Translations under genes and position numbers: made by a program
Notes under the pieces: generated by a model
The model's input: the letters and a program-made list of their open reading frames with translations, nothing else
Databases searched by the model: none
Told to the model about the DNA's origin: nothing
Shown here: piece after piece, positions 12,107 to 21,029 of the stretch
How the letters are laid out: each line of letters starts with the position of its first letter
Numbering within the stretch: the stretch's first letter is position 1
NCBI RefSeq assembly: GCF_011761945.1
Contig: NZ_JAASQV010000001.1
Span: 1,550,001-1,614,000, forward strand
Length of the DNA stretch: 64,000 nt
From: Sphingomonas leidyi
GTDB lineage: Bacteria > Pseudomonadota > Alphaproteobacteria > Sphingomonadales > Sphingomonadaceae
Direction: 5' to 3'

Positions 12107-13923
12107 TTGGTAAGCCTGAGCTGCGAGATCTGGTCGGCGATCGATTTGAACGTCTGCTGCAGAGCCGCCGAATTGCGGGCGGTGAAATAGCGCCCGTCGC
12201 TCGCACAGGTCTGCAGGCGGCTCTCGGTCGTCGCGTTGGAGCCGCTGCCGAACGAGATCACCCATAGCGTGATGTTCTTGTTCTTGACTGCGGTGCACAG
12301 CGCGGTGAAGCGGGCATTCACCTGATCGTCGAACGACTGGCGTTCGCTGCCGCAGCTGGACGCGCTGCCGACGTCGGAAGTGGTCCGCCTGTCGAAATAG
12401 CCGACGCCATAGGCCGTATAGTCGCAGGGTGCCGACACGGCGTCGCCATCGGTCATGAAGATCATGTGCCGTTCGATCTCGCCGCCCTGCGGAGTATAGG
12501 CGTTCTCCGTTCCGAAGATGCCCGTCGGCGACATGAAGCGCGCGCCCCACAGGATGCCGATGTCGTGATAGGTGTTGCCGGTGGGATAGAGGCTGTCGAC
12601 ATAATTGTCGAAACTATCGGCGCTCGGCCATTGCTGCAGCTTCTTCGCCTCGGCGGGGCAGTAATAGGGGATCGAGTTGTAGTAATTGTCGGTGGTGGTC
12701 GTCTCGGCGGTGTTGAGCTGCGACCAGCTGCTGGTCATGCTCCGGGCGTAGATGAGATCGGGAAGCGCCGGCCCCCACAGCGTCTTGCTGTCGCCCTGGC
12801 TCGGCATCAGATCGATGTTCAGGTCATAGGCGGTGTTGGGGATCGGATAATAGCTCGACTGGCTGACGGTCGGCCGCCGCTCCTCGATGCAGCCGTCCCA
12901 GCCGATCGATCGGTTCGAGCCGTCATCGTTGAGCGGCAGGACGAAGCTGTTGTTCCACTGCGTGCCGTTCTTGAGGCCGCTGATCGAGGTATTGATCTGC
13001 CCGTATTTCCATTGGGGCACATAGTTGCGCACCTGTTCGAGACAGGCTCTGCTGCCGCTCTGCCCGGTCGCGCTCGACTGATATTGCGCGGTCGCGGTGT
13101 TCGCCTGCGCCACACAGGCGCTGCCGCTCTTGCTGTGATAGCGATTGTTTCGCCATGCGCTCCAGTCCATCCCGACCTTGACGCGCGACTGATAGTCCCA
13201 GCTGTTCGCCAGGAAGCTGGTCGGCAGCAGCTTGCCCACGTTCACATTGGTCGAATAGGGCACGAAGCCGAAGCGGAGCTGGACCTGGCTGCCGGTGCCG
13301 CCGCTGGGCGAGCCGGTGGTGCAGTTTGCATCCGTGTCGAGCCGCGCCACGATCTCGTAGAAGCACTTCACCGCGGTCTTGAGCGAGTTGATCTTGGTAT
13401 CGGAATCGGTGCTGACTGCCTTGCTGCCCATCGATCCGGTGACGTCGAGCACGAACATCACGTCGGTATTGGGCAGGCGCATTTCGGCGTCGCAGGTTAC
13501 CGACAGCGTCTCGCTGGTCTTGCCGAAGATGCGCATCAGCGTCATCGGCAGGTCGGCCGATGCCGTGCCGCTCACCTTGCCGGCATTCTCGGAGAAGGCA
13601 CGCGAACGCGCGGTCACGCCATAGGCGGACGCATTGTAGTTCGCATCGAAGAACTTCTCGGCCTGGGTGCGGGCGTAATAATTGTTGAAGTTCCACACGC
13701 CGCCGCCCATCGCCTTGCGTCCGGCGAGCGCACCCGCGTCGCAAGCATGTTGCAGGCGCGTCTTGACGATGTACATGCGGCTGATGTCCACGCCGCCGCC
13801 CACCATGCCCGCCAGCGGGATCAGTGCCATGGTCATGATGGCAAGCGTGTTGGCGCGCACGTCGCGCGCAAGCCTGCCCATGAAGGCGCGCGCGGTCGCC
13901 AAATTCAGCCGTCCTTCGTGCAT
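12103..13923 (-). CDS. tadG: TadG-like pilus assembly protein with von Willebrand A domain
   Basis: A 606-residue protein with an N-terminal Flp/TadG segment (residues 20-50, RANTLAIMTMALIPLAGMVGGGVDISRMY) that anchors it in the membrane, then a vWA domain whose MIDAS motif is seen as FVLDVTGSMGSK (residues 157-168), with further metal-site region MTDGDAVS near residue 485. The middle is a large insertion rich in Ser, Asn, Tyr and cysteines (possible disulfides). TadG-type proteins help assemble or anchor Tad pili. It is the first gene of the three-gene minus-strand cluster; a CtrA-type half-site lies 70 bp upstream. Confidence 0.85.
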   Translation of the reverse strand: MHEGRLNLATARAFMGRLARDVRANTLAIMTMALIPLAGMVGGGVDISRMYIVKTRLQHACDAGALAGRKAMGGGVWNFNNYYARTQAEKFFDANYNASAYGVTARSRAFSENAGKVSGTASADLPMTLMRIFGKTSETLSVTCDAEMRLPNTDVMFVLDVTGSMGSKAVSTDSDTKINSLKTAVKCFYEIVARLDTDANCTTGSPSGGTGSQVQLRFGFVPYSTNVNVGKLLPTSFLANSWDYQSRVKVGMDWSAWRNNRYHSKSGSACVAQANTATAQYQSSATGQSGSRACLEQVRNYVPQWKYGQINTSISGLKNGTQWNNSFVLPLNDDGSNRSIGWDGCIEERRPTVSQSSYYPIPNTAYDLNIDLMPSQGDSKTLWGPALPDLIYARSMTSSWSQLNTAETTTTDNYYNSIPYYCPAEAKKLQQWPSADSFDNYVDSLYPTGNTYHDIGILWGARFMSPTGIFGTENAYTPQGGEIERHMIFMTDGDAVSAPCDYTAYGVGYFDRRTTSDVGSASSCGSERQSFDDQVNARFTALCTAVKNKNITLWVISFGSGSNATTESRLQTCASDGRYFTARNSAALQQTFKSIADQISQLRLTK

Positions 13924-13992
13924 GGAAGGGCCCCCCGTCCCCGATCAACGAGGCACCTTGGATCAATTGTCGCTAATTACGTATAAATCCGG

Positions 13993-14000
13993 ATGGTTAA
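13993..14000 (-). promoter_or_regulatory. CtrA half-site-like sequence upstream of tadG
   Basis: Minus-strand TTAACCAT, identical to the CtrA half-site described in Caulobacter and other alphaproteobacteria. It is 70 bp upstream of the tadG start in the divergent gap. CtrA commonly controls pilus and flagellar genes, so regulation of the Tad cluster is plausible but inferred from an 8-bp match. Confidence 0.45.
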
Positions 14001-14028
14001 CGCTACCCTTATGCAGCGGAGGGCCGGC

Positions 14029-14688
14029 ATGACGGGGATCGTGGAGGATCCGGAACGCGATCTGATCCTCACCTATGCCCCGGTCGCGCGCCGGGCAGGG
14101 TTGCTGGCGCTGCTCGTGCTCGACGACGCGCTCGCCCGGCTGTTGCGCACCACGCGCGAGCCCGCGCTCGGCCAGATGCGGCTCGCCTGGTGGCGCGAGG
14201 CGCTGGAGAAGCTCGACTACGCGCCGGCGCCTGCCGAGCCGGTGCTCAAGGCGCTCCAGGCCGAGGTGCTGCGTCACGGCATCACCGGTGCGTCGCTGGT
14301 GCCGATCGTCCATGGCTGGGAAGTGCTGATCGAGGAGGAGACTCTCGATGCCGACGCCATGCGTCGCTTCGGCGAGGGGCGAGGGCAGTTGTTCGTCGCC
14401 GCGGGCATGGTGCTCGGCAGCAGGGGCGATCCCCTGTCGGCGGCGGGGCAGGGCTGGGCACTGGCCGACCTCGCGCACAACCTGCAGGCCGGGGAGGAAC
14501 GCGCCACCGCGCGCGACATCGCCCGCCCGCTGCTGGACGCCGCCGGCCGGGCACATTGGAGCCGCCCGGCCCGCGCGCTCGGTGCGCTCGCGCACAGGGC
14601 CCGGCTGGATCTAGCCGATACGCCGAAGCCGGCGGGCGCGCCGGCCCGGGTGGGCCGGCTGCTCTGGCACCGCCTCACTGGACGCTGA
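14029..14688 (+). CDS. squalene/phytoene synthase family-like protein
   Basis: A 219-residue protein with features of the trans-isoprenyl diphosphate synthase (squalene/phytoene synthase) fold: DDALARLLRTTREPALGQMRLAWWREAL near residues 35-63 and a second helical region (GQGWALADLAHNLQAGEE). The two Asp-rich DxxxD motifs of true synthases are not clearly present and it is shorter than the ~280-residue enzymes, so it may be a non-catalytic relative. The frame opens at 13993, but ATG 14029 has a good GGAGGG 5 bp upstream and leaves the CtrA-like site outside the gene. Confidence 0.65.
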   Translation: MTGIVEDPERDLILTYAPVARRAGLLALLVLDDALARLLRTTREPALGQMRLAWWREALEKLDYAPAPAEPVLKALQAEVLRHGITGASLVPIVHGWEVLIEEETLDADAMRRFGEGRGQLFVAAGMVLGSRGDPLSAAGQGWALADLAHNLQAGEERATARDIARPLLDAAGRAHWSRPARALGALAHRARLDLADTPKPAGAPARVGRLLWHRLTGR

Positions 14689-14733
14689 CCGCGGCATCGG
14701 GCTAGCCTCGAATCCTCTAGGGGGAGAGAGGTG

Positions 14734-15228
14734 ATGTGGCGCTATTTGGTGGGTGCGGGCGGTGCGTTGTTGCTGGTCGTTGCTGGTTTATTCCTGTTCC
14801 GGGGCAGTGCGAGCACCGAAACCAGGCTTCCTCCGGCACCCAAAGAGGCAGTTGCATCCGGAACGGAGCAGGATCTCCCGGCCGAGCCGCCCAGCGCCAC
14901 GGCCAGGACGCGCGAGCAGAAGCGCTTCGACCGTATCGACAAGGACAAGAACGGCACGATCGCCAAGGACGAATATTTCGCCCTGCGCCGCAAGCTCTTC
15001 GCCAAGCTCGATACCGATCGCGACGGCAAGCTGAGCTTCGAGGAATGGTCGGTGAAGGCGGTGGAGCGCTTCCAGGGCGCCGACAAGGACAAGTCTGGCA
15101 CGCTCACCCGCGCCGAGTTCGCCACTACCGCGGTGAAGCGCAATGCCAAGCCGCGCTGCGCCTGCGCCCCGGCGAGGGCGCAGGCGCCGGAAACGCCGCG
15201 TCAGGAAGCGGGCGACAACGAGGATTGA
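14734..15228 (+). CDS. membrane-anchored EF-hand protein
   Basis: 164 residues: an N-terminal signal/anchor helix (residues ~3-24, [19 protein letters not shown]), a Pro/Ala-rich linker, and three EF-hand loops, [26 protein letters not shown] and [13 protein letters not shown], each with the Asp/Asn/Glu ligands for calcium. It probably projects into the periplasm as a Ca2+-binding protein; its partner is unknown. The ATG at 14734 follows GGGGAGAGAG. Its last 28 bp overlap the 3' end of trmFO on the other strand (tail-to-tail). Confidence 0.82.
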   Translation: MWRYLVGAGGALLLVVAGLFLFRGSASTETRLPPAPKEAVASGTEQDLPAEPPSATARTREQKRFDRIDKDKNGTIAKDEYFALRRKLFAKLDTDRDGKLSFEEWSVKAVERFQGADKDKSGTLTRAEFATTAVKRNAKPRCACAPARAQAPETPRQEAGDNED

Positions 15229-16544
15229 GCCATCCAGCCCTGCATCGCCTCGCGGGCGCGGCCGGTATACATCTGTTTGCGGTCCGCCTTCTTGGTCTTG
15301 CCCGGGATCGGCGGGAACAGCCCGAAATTGACATTCATCGGCTGGTAGGTTTCGGCTTCCGCCTCTCCGGTGATATGCGAGAGCAGGGCGCCCAGCGCCA
15401 TTTCGCGCGGTGGCGGCGCCAGCGCTTCGCCCGCCAGCTCCGCGGCCGCGAAGCGCCCCGCCAGCAGCCCGATCGCCGAGCTCTCGACATAGCCTTCGCA
15501 GCCGGTGATCTGTCCAGCGAAGCGGATATGCGGGGCGTTCTTCAGGCGCAGTTCGCCATCGAGCAGTTCGGGCGACTTGATGAAAGTATTGCGATGCAGC
15601 CCGCCAAGGCGCGCGAACTCGGCCTTCTCAAGCCCAGGAATAGTCCTGAAAAGAGCAACTTGCTCGGCATATTTAAGCTTGGTCTGGAAGCCGACCATGT
15701 TCCATAGCGTGCCGGAGGCGTTGTCCTGCCGCAGCTGGACCACCGCATAGGGCCAGCGCCCGGTTCTGGGATCGTCGAGCCCTACGCCCTTCATCGGCCC
15801 GAAGCGCAGGGTATCGACTCCCCGCTCGGCCATCACCTCGACCGGCATGCAGCCTTCGAAATAGGGGACATTCTCCCATTCGCGGAACTCGGTCTTCTCG
15901 CCCGCGAGCAAGGCCGCATGGAAGGCGAGATACTGCTCCTTGGTCATCGGGCAGTTGATATAGTCCTTGCCCGTGCCGCCGGGTCCCACCTTGTTCCAGC
16001 GCGACTGGAACCAGGCGGTTTCCATGTCGATGCTCTCGCGATGCACGATCGGGGCGATCGCGTCGAAGAATGCGAGCTGGTCCTTGCCGGTCGCGGTGCC
16101 GATGCTCTCGGCCAGACCCGGTGCGGTGAGGGGGCCGGTGGCGACGATCGTCGGCCCGGCCTCGGGCAGCGCGTCCACACGCTCGCGGACGATCTCGATG
16201 TTCGGATGGGCCGCCAGCGCCGCGGTCACCCCCGCGGAGAAGCCGTCGCGATCCACCGCCAGGGCCGAGCCGGCGGGCACCTTGTGCCGGTCGCCCTCGG
16301 CCATGATCAGCGAGCCCAGGTCGCGCATCTCCTGGTGGAGCAGGCCGACGGCGTTGTTCTGCGCATCGTCCGAACGGAAGCTGTTCGAGCAGACCAGCTC
16401 CGCGAGCCCGTCGGTCTGATGCGCCGGGGTCATGGTGCCGCTGCCGCGCATTTCGGAGAGGCGGACCCGGAAACCCTTGTTCGCGAGCTGCCAGGCGGCT
16501 TCCGAGCCGGCCAGGCCGCCGCCGATGATGTGGATGTCGTGCAT
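15201..16544 (-). CDS. trmFO: methylenetetrahydrofolate-tRNA-(uracil-5-)-methyltransferase TrmFO
   Basis: Forms 5-methyluridine at position 54 in the tRNA T loop using methylene-THF and FADH2. The 447-residue protein starts with the FAD-binding motif [16 protein letters not shown] and has the family segments [42 protein letters not shown] (catalytic Cys region) and [19 protein letters not shown]. The length is normal. It is oriented against the EF-hand gene and overlaps its last 28 bp. Confidence 0.95.
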   Translation of the reverse strand: MHDIHIIGGGLAGSEAAWQLANKGFRVRLSEMRGSGTMTPAHQTDGLAELVCSNSFRSDDAQNNAVGLLHQEMRDLGSLIMAEGDRHKVPAGSALAVDRDGFSAGVTAALAAHPNIEIVRERVDALPEAGPTIVATGPLTAPGLAESIGTATGKDQLAFFDAIAPIVHRESIDMETAWFQSRWNKVGPGGTGKDYINCPMTKEQYLAFHAALLAGEKTEFREWENVPYFEGCMPVEVMAERGVDTLRFGPMKGVGLDDPRTGRWPYAVVQLRQDNASGTLWNMVGFQTKLKYAEQVALFRTIPGLEKAEFARLGGLHRNTFIKSPELLDGELRLKNAPHIRFAGQITGCEGYVESSAIGLLAGRFAAAELAGEALAPPPREMALGALLSHITGEAEAETYQPMNVNFGLFPPIPGKTKKADRKQMYTGRAREAMQGWMAQSSLSPAS

Positions 16545-16600
16545 CGGCTTCCGATAGAGCCATGCTTGGCAGAGCGCCAGTCACGCGGCATCAAGGGGGC

Positions 16601-17245
16601 ATGGACCGTTCCCGCATCGAACCGCTCTTCGCCGCCGCCCTTGTCGCCGGCGCAAGCTATTATGCCAATTACTGGCTGGAGGCCGGCGGGATCGCCGCCA
16701 TCGTCTGGAAGGGGGCCGGTGTCGGCCTGCTCGCGTTCTGGGCACGCGGCAAGGCAGTGAACCAGGACGGGCGGATGATCGGTGCGGTGCTGGCGCTCGG
16801 CGCGCTGGGCGATGTGCTGCTCGAACTGCACGGGCTCACCACCGGCGCGGTGGCCTTCATGGCCGGCCATTTGCTGGCGAGCTATCTGTACCTGCGCCAC
16901 CCCCGCATTCCTGCGGCCAATTGGATCGCCCCGCCGGTCGCCGCCGCGGTGGCGGTGTTCGCCTGGTACGTGTTCGGAACGCTGCCCAATCCCGAACTGC
17001 TCGCGGTCTATGTGTTCGGCCTTGCGCTGATGACCGCTTCGGCGATGCTCAGCCGGCTGGGCACGCTGGTCGCGGCGGGAGCGCTGCTGTTCTTCGTCTC
17101 CGACTGGCTGATCTTCCTGCGCATGGGCCCGCTGGCGGGGTCGCCGATCCCGCAGCTGCTGGTCTGGCCGACCTATTTCGTCGGCCAGGCGTTGATCGCC
17201 TGGGGCGCGGTCCATGCGCTCCGGGGAGAGAAGGCGGCTGCATGA
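16601..17245 (+). CDS. YhhN family membrane protein (lysoplasmalogenase-like)
   Basis: A 214-residue protein with about eight hydrophobic segments and the YhhN/TMEM86 family hallmarks GALGDVLLEL near residue 65, GHLLASYLY and FFVSDWLIFLRM near residues 165-176. TMEM86B is a lysoplasmalogenase; for bacterial YhhN the activity is not firmly known. The ATG at 16601 follows AAGGGGG; the frame upstream to 16562 is shorter and less likely. The stop overlaps the start of the DUF488 gene (ATGA). Confidence 0.8.
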   Translation: MDRSRIEPLFAAALVAGASYYANYWLEAGGIAAIVWKGAGVGLLAFWARGKAVNQDGRMIGAVLALGALGDVLLELHGLTTGAVAFMAGHLLASYLYLRHPRIPAANWIAPPVAAAVAVFAWYVFGTLPNPELLAVYVFGLALMTASAMLSRLGTLVAAGALLFFVSDWLIFLRMGPLAGSPIPQLLVWPTYFVGQALIAWGAVHALRGEKAAA

Positions 17246-17673
17246 GGATCTTCACCATCGGCTATGAGGCGACGACGATGGACGCGTTCATCGCCGCGCT
17301 GCGCAAGGCCGGGGTGGAGCGGGTGATCGACGTGCGCGCGGTGCCGCTCTCGCGGCGGCCGGGCTTTTCCAAGAACATCCTAGCCGCGAGCTTGAAGGCT
17401 GCGGGGATCGATTATGTGCTGCTCAAGAATCTGGGCACGCCCAAGCTCGGCCGCGATGCCGCCAAGAAGGGCGATGTGAAGACGCTGCGCCAGGTCTATG
17501 CCGGGCAGCTCCATCTGCCCGAGGCGCAGGCAGAGGCGGCGATGATGCGGGCGTTGGCCGCGGAAAGGCCGAGCGCGCTGCTCTGCTTCGAGCGCAATCC
17601 CGAACATTGTCACCGCACGCTGCTGCTGGCGGCGGAAGGCGAGGGCGCGGAGATCGTCGATCTCTATCCCTGA
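17242..17673 (+). CDS. DUF488 domain protein
   Basis: 143 residues matching DUF488: N-terminal MRIFTIGYEATTMDAFIAALRKAGVERVIDVRAVPLSRRPGFSK and the C-terminal LLCFERNPEHCHRTLLL with a Cys/His pair (CFE...CHR). The function is unknown; the CxxxxxxCH pattern suggests a redox or metal role. Its ATG is within the stop of the YhhN gene (ATGA), so they are translationally linked. Confidence 0.85.
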   Translation: MRIFTIGYEATTMDAFIAALRKAGVERVIDVRAVPLSRRPGFSKNILAASLKAAGIDYVLLKNLGTPKLGRDAAKKGDVKTLRQVYAGQLHLPEAQAEAAMMRALAAERPSALLCFERNPEHCHRTLLLAAEGEGAEIVDLYP

Positions 17674-17691
17674 GCAGAAAGGAACAGGCAG

Positions 17692-18018
17692 GTGCTCGAT
17701 CATGTCGGCTTCGCGGTTTCGGACGCCGAGGCCTCGAGGCAATTCTACGCGGCCGCCCTGGCTCCGCTGGGCATCACGCTGCTGATGACCGTGCCGGCGC
17801 AGGAGAATGGCTCGGGCGGCACCGCCCATGGCTTCGGGAGAGGCGACGATCCCTTTTTCTGGATCGGCGACAATGAGCGCGTGGGCGAGGGGACGCACAT
17901 CGCCTTTCGCGCCGGCACGCGCGCCGAGGTGGATGCCTTCCATGCGGCGGCGCTGGCGGCGGGCGGGCGCGATCCCGACGGGCTCAACATCGAGGCGGTC
18001 TGCCACGCGCCGGGCTGA
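17692..18018 (+). CDS. VOC (glyoxalase-like) protein, apparently shortened
   Basis: A 108-residue VOC-fold protein: LDHVGFAVSDAEASRQFYAAALAPLG at the N-terminus and DPDGLNIEAVCHAP at the C-terminus. Typical members of this subgroup are ~125-130 residues and carry a segment like NGAPGLRPHYHPxYYAAFV between the AAGGRD and DPDG motifs; here AAGGRD is joined directly to PDG (junction 17971-17976). About 20 residues, including the usual Tyr/His-rich strand, seem missing in frame. Start is GTG at 17692 with AAGGAACAGGCAG upstream. It may be impaired or a divergent form. Confidence 0.75.
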   Translation: MLDHVGFAVSDAEASRQFYAAALAPLGITLLMTVPAQENGSGGTAHGFGRGDDPFFWIGDNERVGEGTHIAFRAGTRAEVDAFHAAALAAGGRDPDGLNIEAVCHAPG

Positions 18019-18047
18019 GAAGGGCTTGGCCGGGCTGAGAAAGGCCA

Positions 18048-18077
18048 GGGCGGCCGGAGGTTGCAGTCCGGCCGCCC
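18048..18077. terminator. hairpin between convergent genes
   Basis: Perfect 11-bp inverted repeat (GGGCGGCCGGA / TCCGGCCGCCC) with an 8-nt loop between the VOC gene and the convergent histidine-kinase gene. It lacks a long T tract on either side; probably works for both directions. Confidence 0.6.
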
Positions 18078-18158
18078 CGTAGTTTGGGGAGCCGGCGGCA
18101 CAGAGGGGCAAGGCGCCGGCTGAGGTCGCTCCTGGAAGGCCGGTCTTGCAGGGGTGTT

Positions 18159-20942
18159 TCAGTATGTTTCGTCATGGAGCGGGGCGGTTTCGCGCGTCTC
18201 CGCGATCGGCAGCGCGAAGCTGAAGATCGCCCCGCCGCCCGGGCCGTTCTCGGCCCAGAGCCGCCCGCCATGCGCCTCGACGATCGTACGGCAGATCGGC
18301 AGGCCGAGCCCGGTGCCGCTCTCCTTCGTGGTGCGGAAGGGCTCGAACAGATTGTCGAGCATCGCTTCGCTGAGGCCGGCGCCGCTATCGGCGATCTGGA
18401 CGACGACTTCCTCCGGCCCGACGCGGGTGGTCACGCTCACTTCGCGCCGGGCGCGACCCGTCGTCGCCTCCACGCCGTTGCGGATCAGATTGCTCAGCAC
18501 CTGTTCGATCTGGAGGGCGTCGCCGATCAGATTGGCGGGCGCGGGGTCGAAATCGCAGTCGATCCGCGCGCCCTGCGCTATCTTGAGCTGCCGCACCGCC
18601 GCACTGGCCGAATAGATCACCGCGTTCAGGTCGAAGCTTGCCTGGACGATCTCGCCGCTCACCGTGAAGGAGCGGATCTTGCGGATGATGTCGCCGGCTC
18701 GCAGCGCCTGCACCCGCGCATGATCGAGCGCATCGAGGATGTCGTGGTCCGGCTCGCCGCGCGAACGCGTGAGATAGCGGCAAGCCTCGATATAGTTGGT
18801 GATCGCCGCGAGCGGCTGGTTGAGCTCGTGCGCCAGCGTCGAGGCCATTGCCCCCATGGCGTTCAGCCGGGCGAGGCGGAGCAGCTTCTCGTGCACTTCG
18901 CGCAACTGGGCATCGGCTTCCATGTCGTGCGTGATGTCGATCACCAGGCCGAGCAGCCGCGGCTGGCCGTCATGCGGGTCGTAGCGGCCCTGCAGCGTCA
19001 CCCAGCGCGCCTCCCCATCGGGCATTGCCAGCCGCAGCGTCATGTCGAGCGGGCCCTTGACCCGCCTGGCGCTGCCGATCGCCCGGCGCAGTTCGGCGAC
19101 CTGTTCCGGGCCGAGCCGATCGGCGACATCGGCCATGCGATACTCGCCCTCGTGCCATTCCAGGCCGAACAGGCGCGCGCTCTGCGGGGAGTGCCGCGAG
19201 CCGCCGCGCACCAGGTCGATCTCCCACACCCCCACGCCGGCGGCTTCCTGGGCAAGCCGGAGCAGCTTCTCGCTCTCCTCCAGCGCGCGCTGCGCGGCGA
19301 TGCGCGGCGAGATATCCTGGAGCACGACGGCGATATAGTCTTCGGTGCCGTCGCCGGAGCGGACGAGGTTGGCGGTGCAATGCACGGGGCGCAGCGCGCC
19401 TTCATGCGTCACCACCATGCGATCGTCGGAATAATAGGCAACCTCGCCGCGCGCGAGCGCCTGGATCCCGTCCATCGTCGCGGGCCACTCCTCGGCAGTG
19501 CTGGTCTTGCGGCAGCTTTCGCCGATCAGCGCTTCGCGAGGATGGCCGGTGAGCTCGCAGATCCGATCATTGACTTCGAGGAACACGCCTTGAAGCGAGA
19601 GCCGGCCCACGCCGACCCCGGCCTGCTCGAACACGGCGCGATAGCGGCGCTCGGCCTCTTCCAGCTTGCGGCGCGCCTCCATCTCGGCGGTGACGATCTC
19701 GCTCGCCAGCACGATGCCGGCAATGCGATCGTCCTCGTCATACCAGGGGCGGTGGCTCCAGCGCACATAATCGACGCTGCCATCGGGATGCCGCAGCGGA
19801 TCGCCGTAGCCCGAGAGCTGCTCGCCGTCGAGCACGCGCGCGAGCATCGCGCGGCGCTCGGGGGAGCAATCGGGAAAGACCTCGAAGTGGCTGCGCCCCT
19901 CGAGCGCCGTGCCCTCGGGCAGGCGATGATCGGCGACATAGCGCTGCGAGGTGGCGACATAGCGCATGTCCCGGTCGAGGATCGCCACCGCGGTGGCGGC
20001 GTCGCGCGCCATGTTGGTGAGGTTGCGCCGCGAAACCTCGATCCGCCTGGCGGCGATGCGGAGCTTGTCCTCGGCGTGGCGCTCGTCCGCATGGGCGGCG
20101 AGCAGGACGATGGTCGCGCAGGTGACCGCCACGAACATCTGCGCCAGCAGCACGCGATTCCCGGGCGCAGCGAGCGCGAACGGCCCGGTGGCGATCTCGG
20201 TGCTCAACAGCACGATCACCGCGCAGATGGCCATGGCGGTAGTCGCGCCCCGCAGGTGCCAGCCCAGGGCGGCAAGCACGAGCGGCGGGAAGATCGCCCA
20301 GGCCACGGGATCCTCGCGCGGAAGCAGGAAGACGGCCGTCGTCACGATTCCGCAGAGGAGCATGGTGACGACGAAGCCGGCCCATCGAAGGGCCGACCAG
20401 CGTTCGCGCAGCGGCGTCGCCCAGACGAGCACGAACGGCGCCGCCAGGATCATGCCGAGCCCCTGTTGTGCGAACTTCTCGACGAAGATGGTCGGCCGCC
20501 CTGCCGCGATGGTGCCGAGTGCGACGATCCCTGCCGCCAGCAGCGATCCGGCCAACGCCGCGACGAATACCCACAGGATCGAGCGCGGATCGAGCAATTC
20601 GGTGGGCCGGACGCCGCGACGCCGGATGATCGATGCCGTCAGCAGCGCGCCGAATGCCAGGCCCATCGCCGCGGCGAGCTTGGCCACCAGCGGATATTGG
20701 GGCTCGAATATCTCATATGTGGCGAGCACGGCGATCGCGAGCAGCGGCCAGAGCCGGGTGCTGCTCAGGATCAGTCCGCTGACCGAAACTCCGATGGCGA
20801 TGCCGATCGGAGGATTCCTGCCGGTGAAGCGATGCCACAGGGCCCAGCTAATGCAACCGATCAAGGCGCCCGCAAACAGCATTAGCGCCGGACGTACCGA
20901 CGCAGCCCAGTTCTCTGGCAGACGCTCCCTCACCGTTGCCAA
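18159..20942 (-). CDS. MASE1-PAS sensor histidine kinase
   Basis: A 927-residue hybrid-free kinase. Residues ~10-300 hold about eight hydrophobic segments of a MASE1-type sensor region. Three PAS-like domains follow (~310-680; e.g. MARDAATAVAILDRDMRYVA, RRYRAVFEQAGVGVGRLSLQGVFLEVND). The HisKA domain has the phospho-accepting His705 in STLAHELNQPLAAITNYIEA, then a HATPase domain with the N box NLIRNGVEATT, DSGAGLSEAML and GTGLGLPICRTIVEAHGG. This matches FixL/DctB-type kinases. No response regulator lies next to it, so it is an orphan; its signal is unknown. The gene is followed by tail-to-tail VOC. Confidence 0.92.
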   Translation of the reverse strand: MATVRERLPENWAASVRPALMLFAGALIGCISWALWHRFTGRNPPIGIAIGVSVSGLILSSTRLWPLLAIAVLATYEIFEPQYPLVAKLAAAMGLAFGALLTASIIRRRGVRPTELLDPRSILWVFVAALAGSLLAAGIVALGTIAAGRPTIFVEKFAQQGLGMILAAPFVLVWATPLRERWSALRWAGFVVTMLLCGIVTTAVFLLPREDPVAWAIFPPLVLAALGWHLRGATTAMAICAVIVLLSTEIATGPFALAAPGNRVLLAQMFVAVTCATIVLLAAHADERHAEDKLRIAARRIEVSRRNLTNMARDAATAVAILDRDMRYVATSQRYVADHRLPEGTALEGRSHFEVFPDCSPERRAMLARVLDGEQLSGYGDPLRHPDGSVDYVRWSHRPWYDEDDRIAGIVLASEIVTAEMEARRKLEEAERRYRAVFEQAGVGVGRLSLQGVFLEVNDRICELTGHPREALIGESCRKTSTAEEWPATMDGIQALARGEVAYYSDDRMVVTHEGALRPVHCTANLVRSGDGTEDYIAVVLQDISPRIAAQRALEESEKLLRLAQEAAGVGVWEIDLVRGGSRHSPQSARLFGLEWHEGEYRMADVADRLGPEQVAELRRAIGSARRVKGPLDMTLRLAMPDGEARWVTLQGRYDPHDGQPRLLGLVIDITHDMEADAQLREVHEKLLRLARLNAMGAMASTLAHELNQPLAAITNYIEACRYLTRSRGEPDHDILDALDHARVQALRAGDIIRKIRSFTVSGEIVQASFDLNAVIYSASAAVRQLKIAQGARIDCDFDPAPANLIGDALQIEQVLSNLIRNGVEATTGRARREVSVTTRVGPEEVVVQIADSGAGLSEAMLDNLFEPFRTTKESGTGLGLPICRTIVEAHGGRLWAENGPGGGAIFSFALPIAETRETAPLHDETY

Positions 20943-21029
20943 CTAAAACTCCGCGTAAAGCGCAGTCCATCCAAGATGCTGACAGCGATGTAAATCCGCT
21001 AAATTACGGATGTGTTCCGCAACAATTGA

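Noticed and set aside
18084..20885. 933-residue open frame on the plus strand
   Set aside because: Antisense to the histidine kinase with recognisable H-box, N-box and PAS domains; composition is His/Arg/Asp-rich with no domain.
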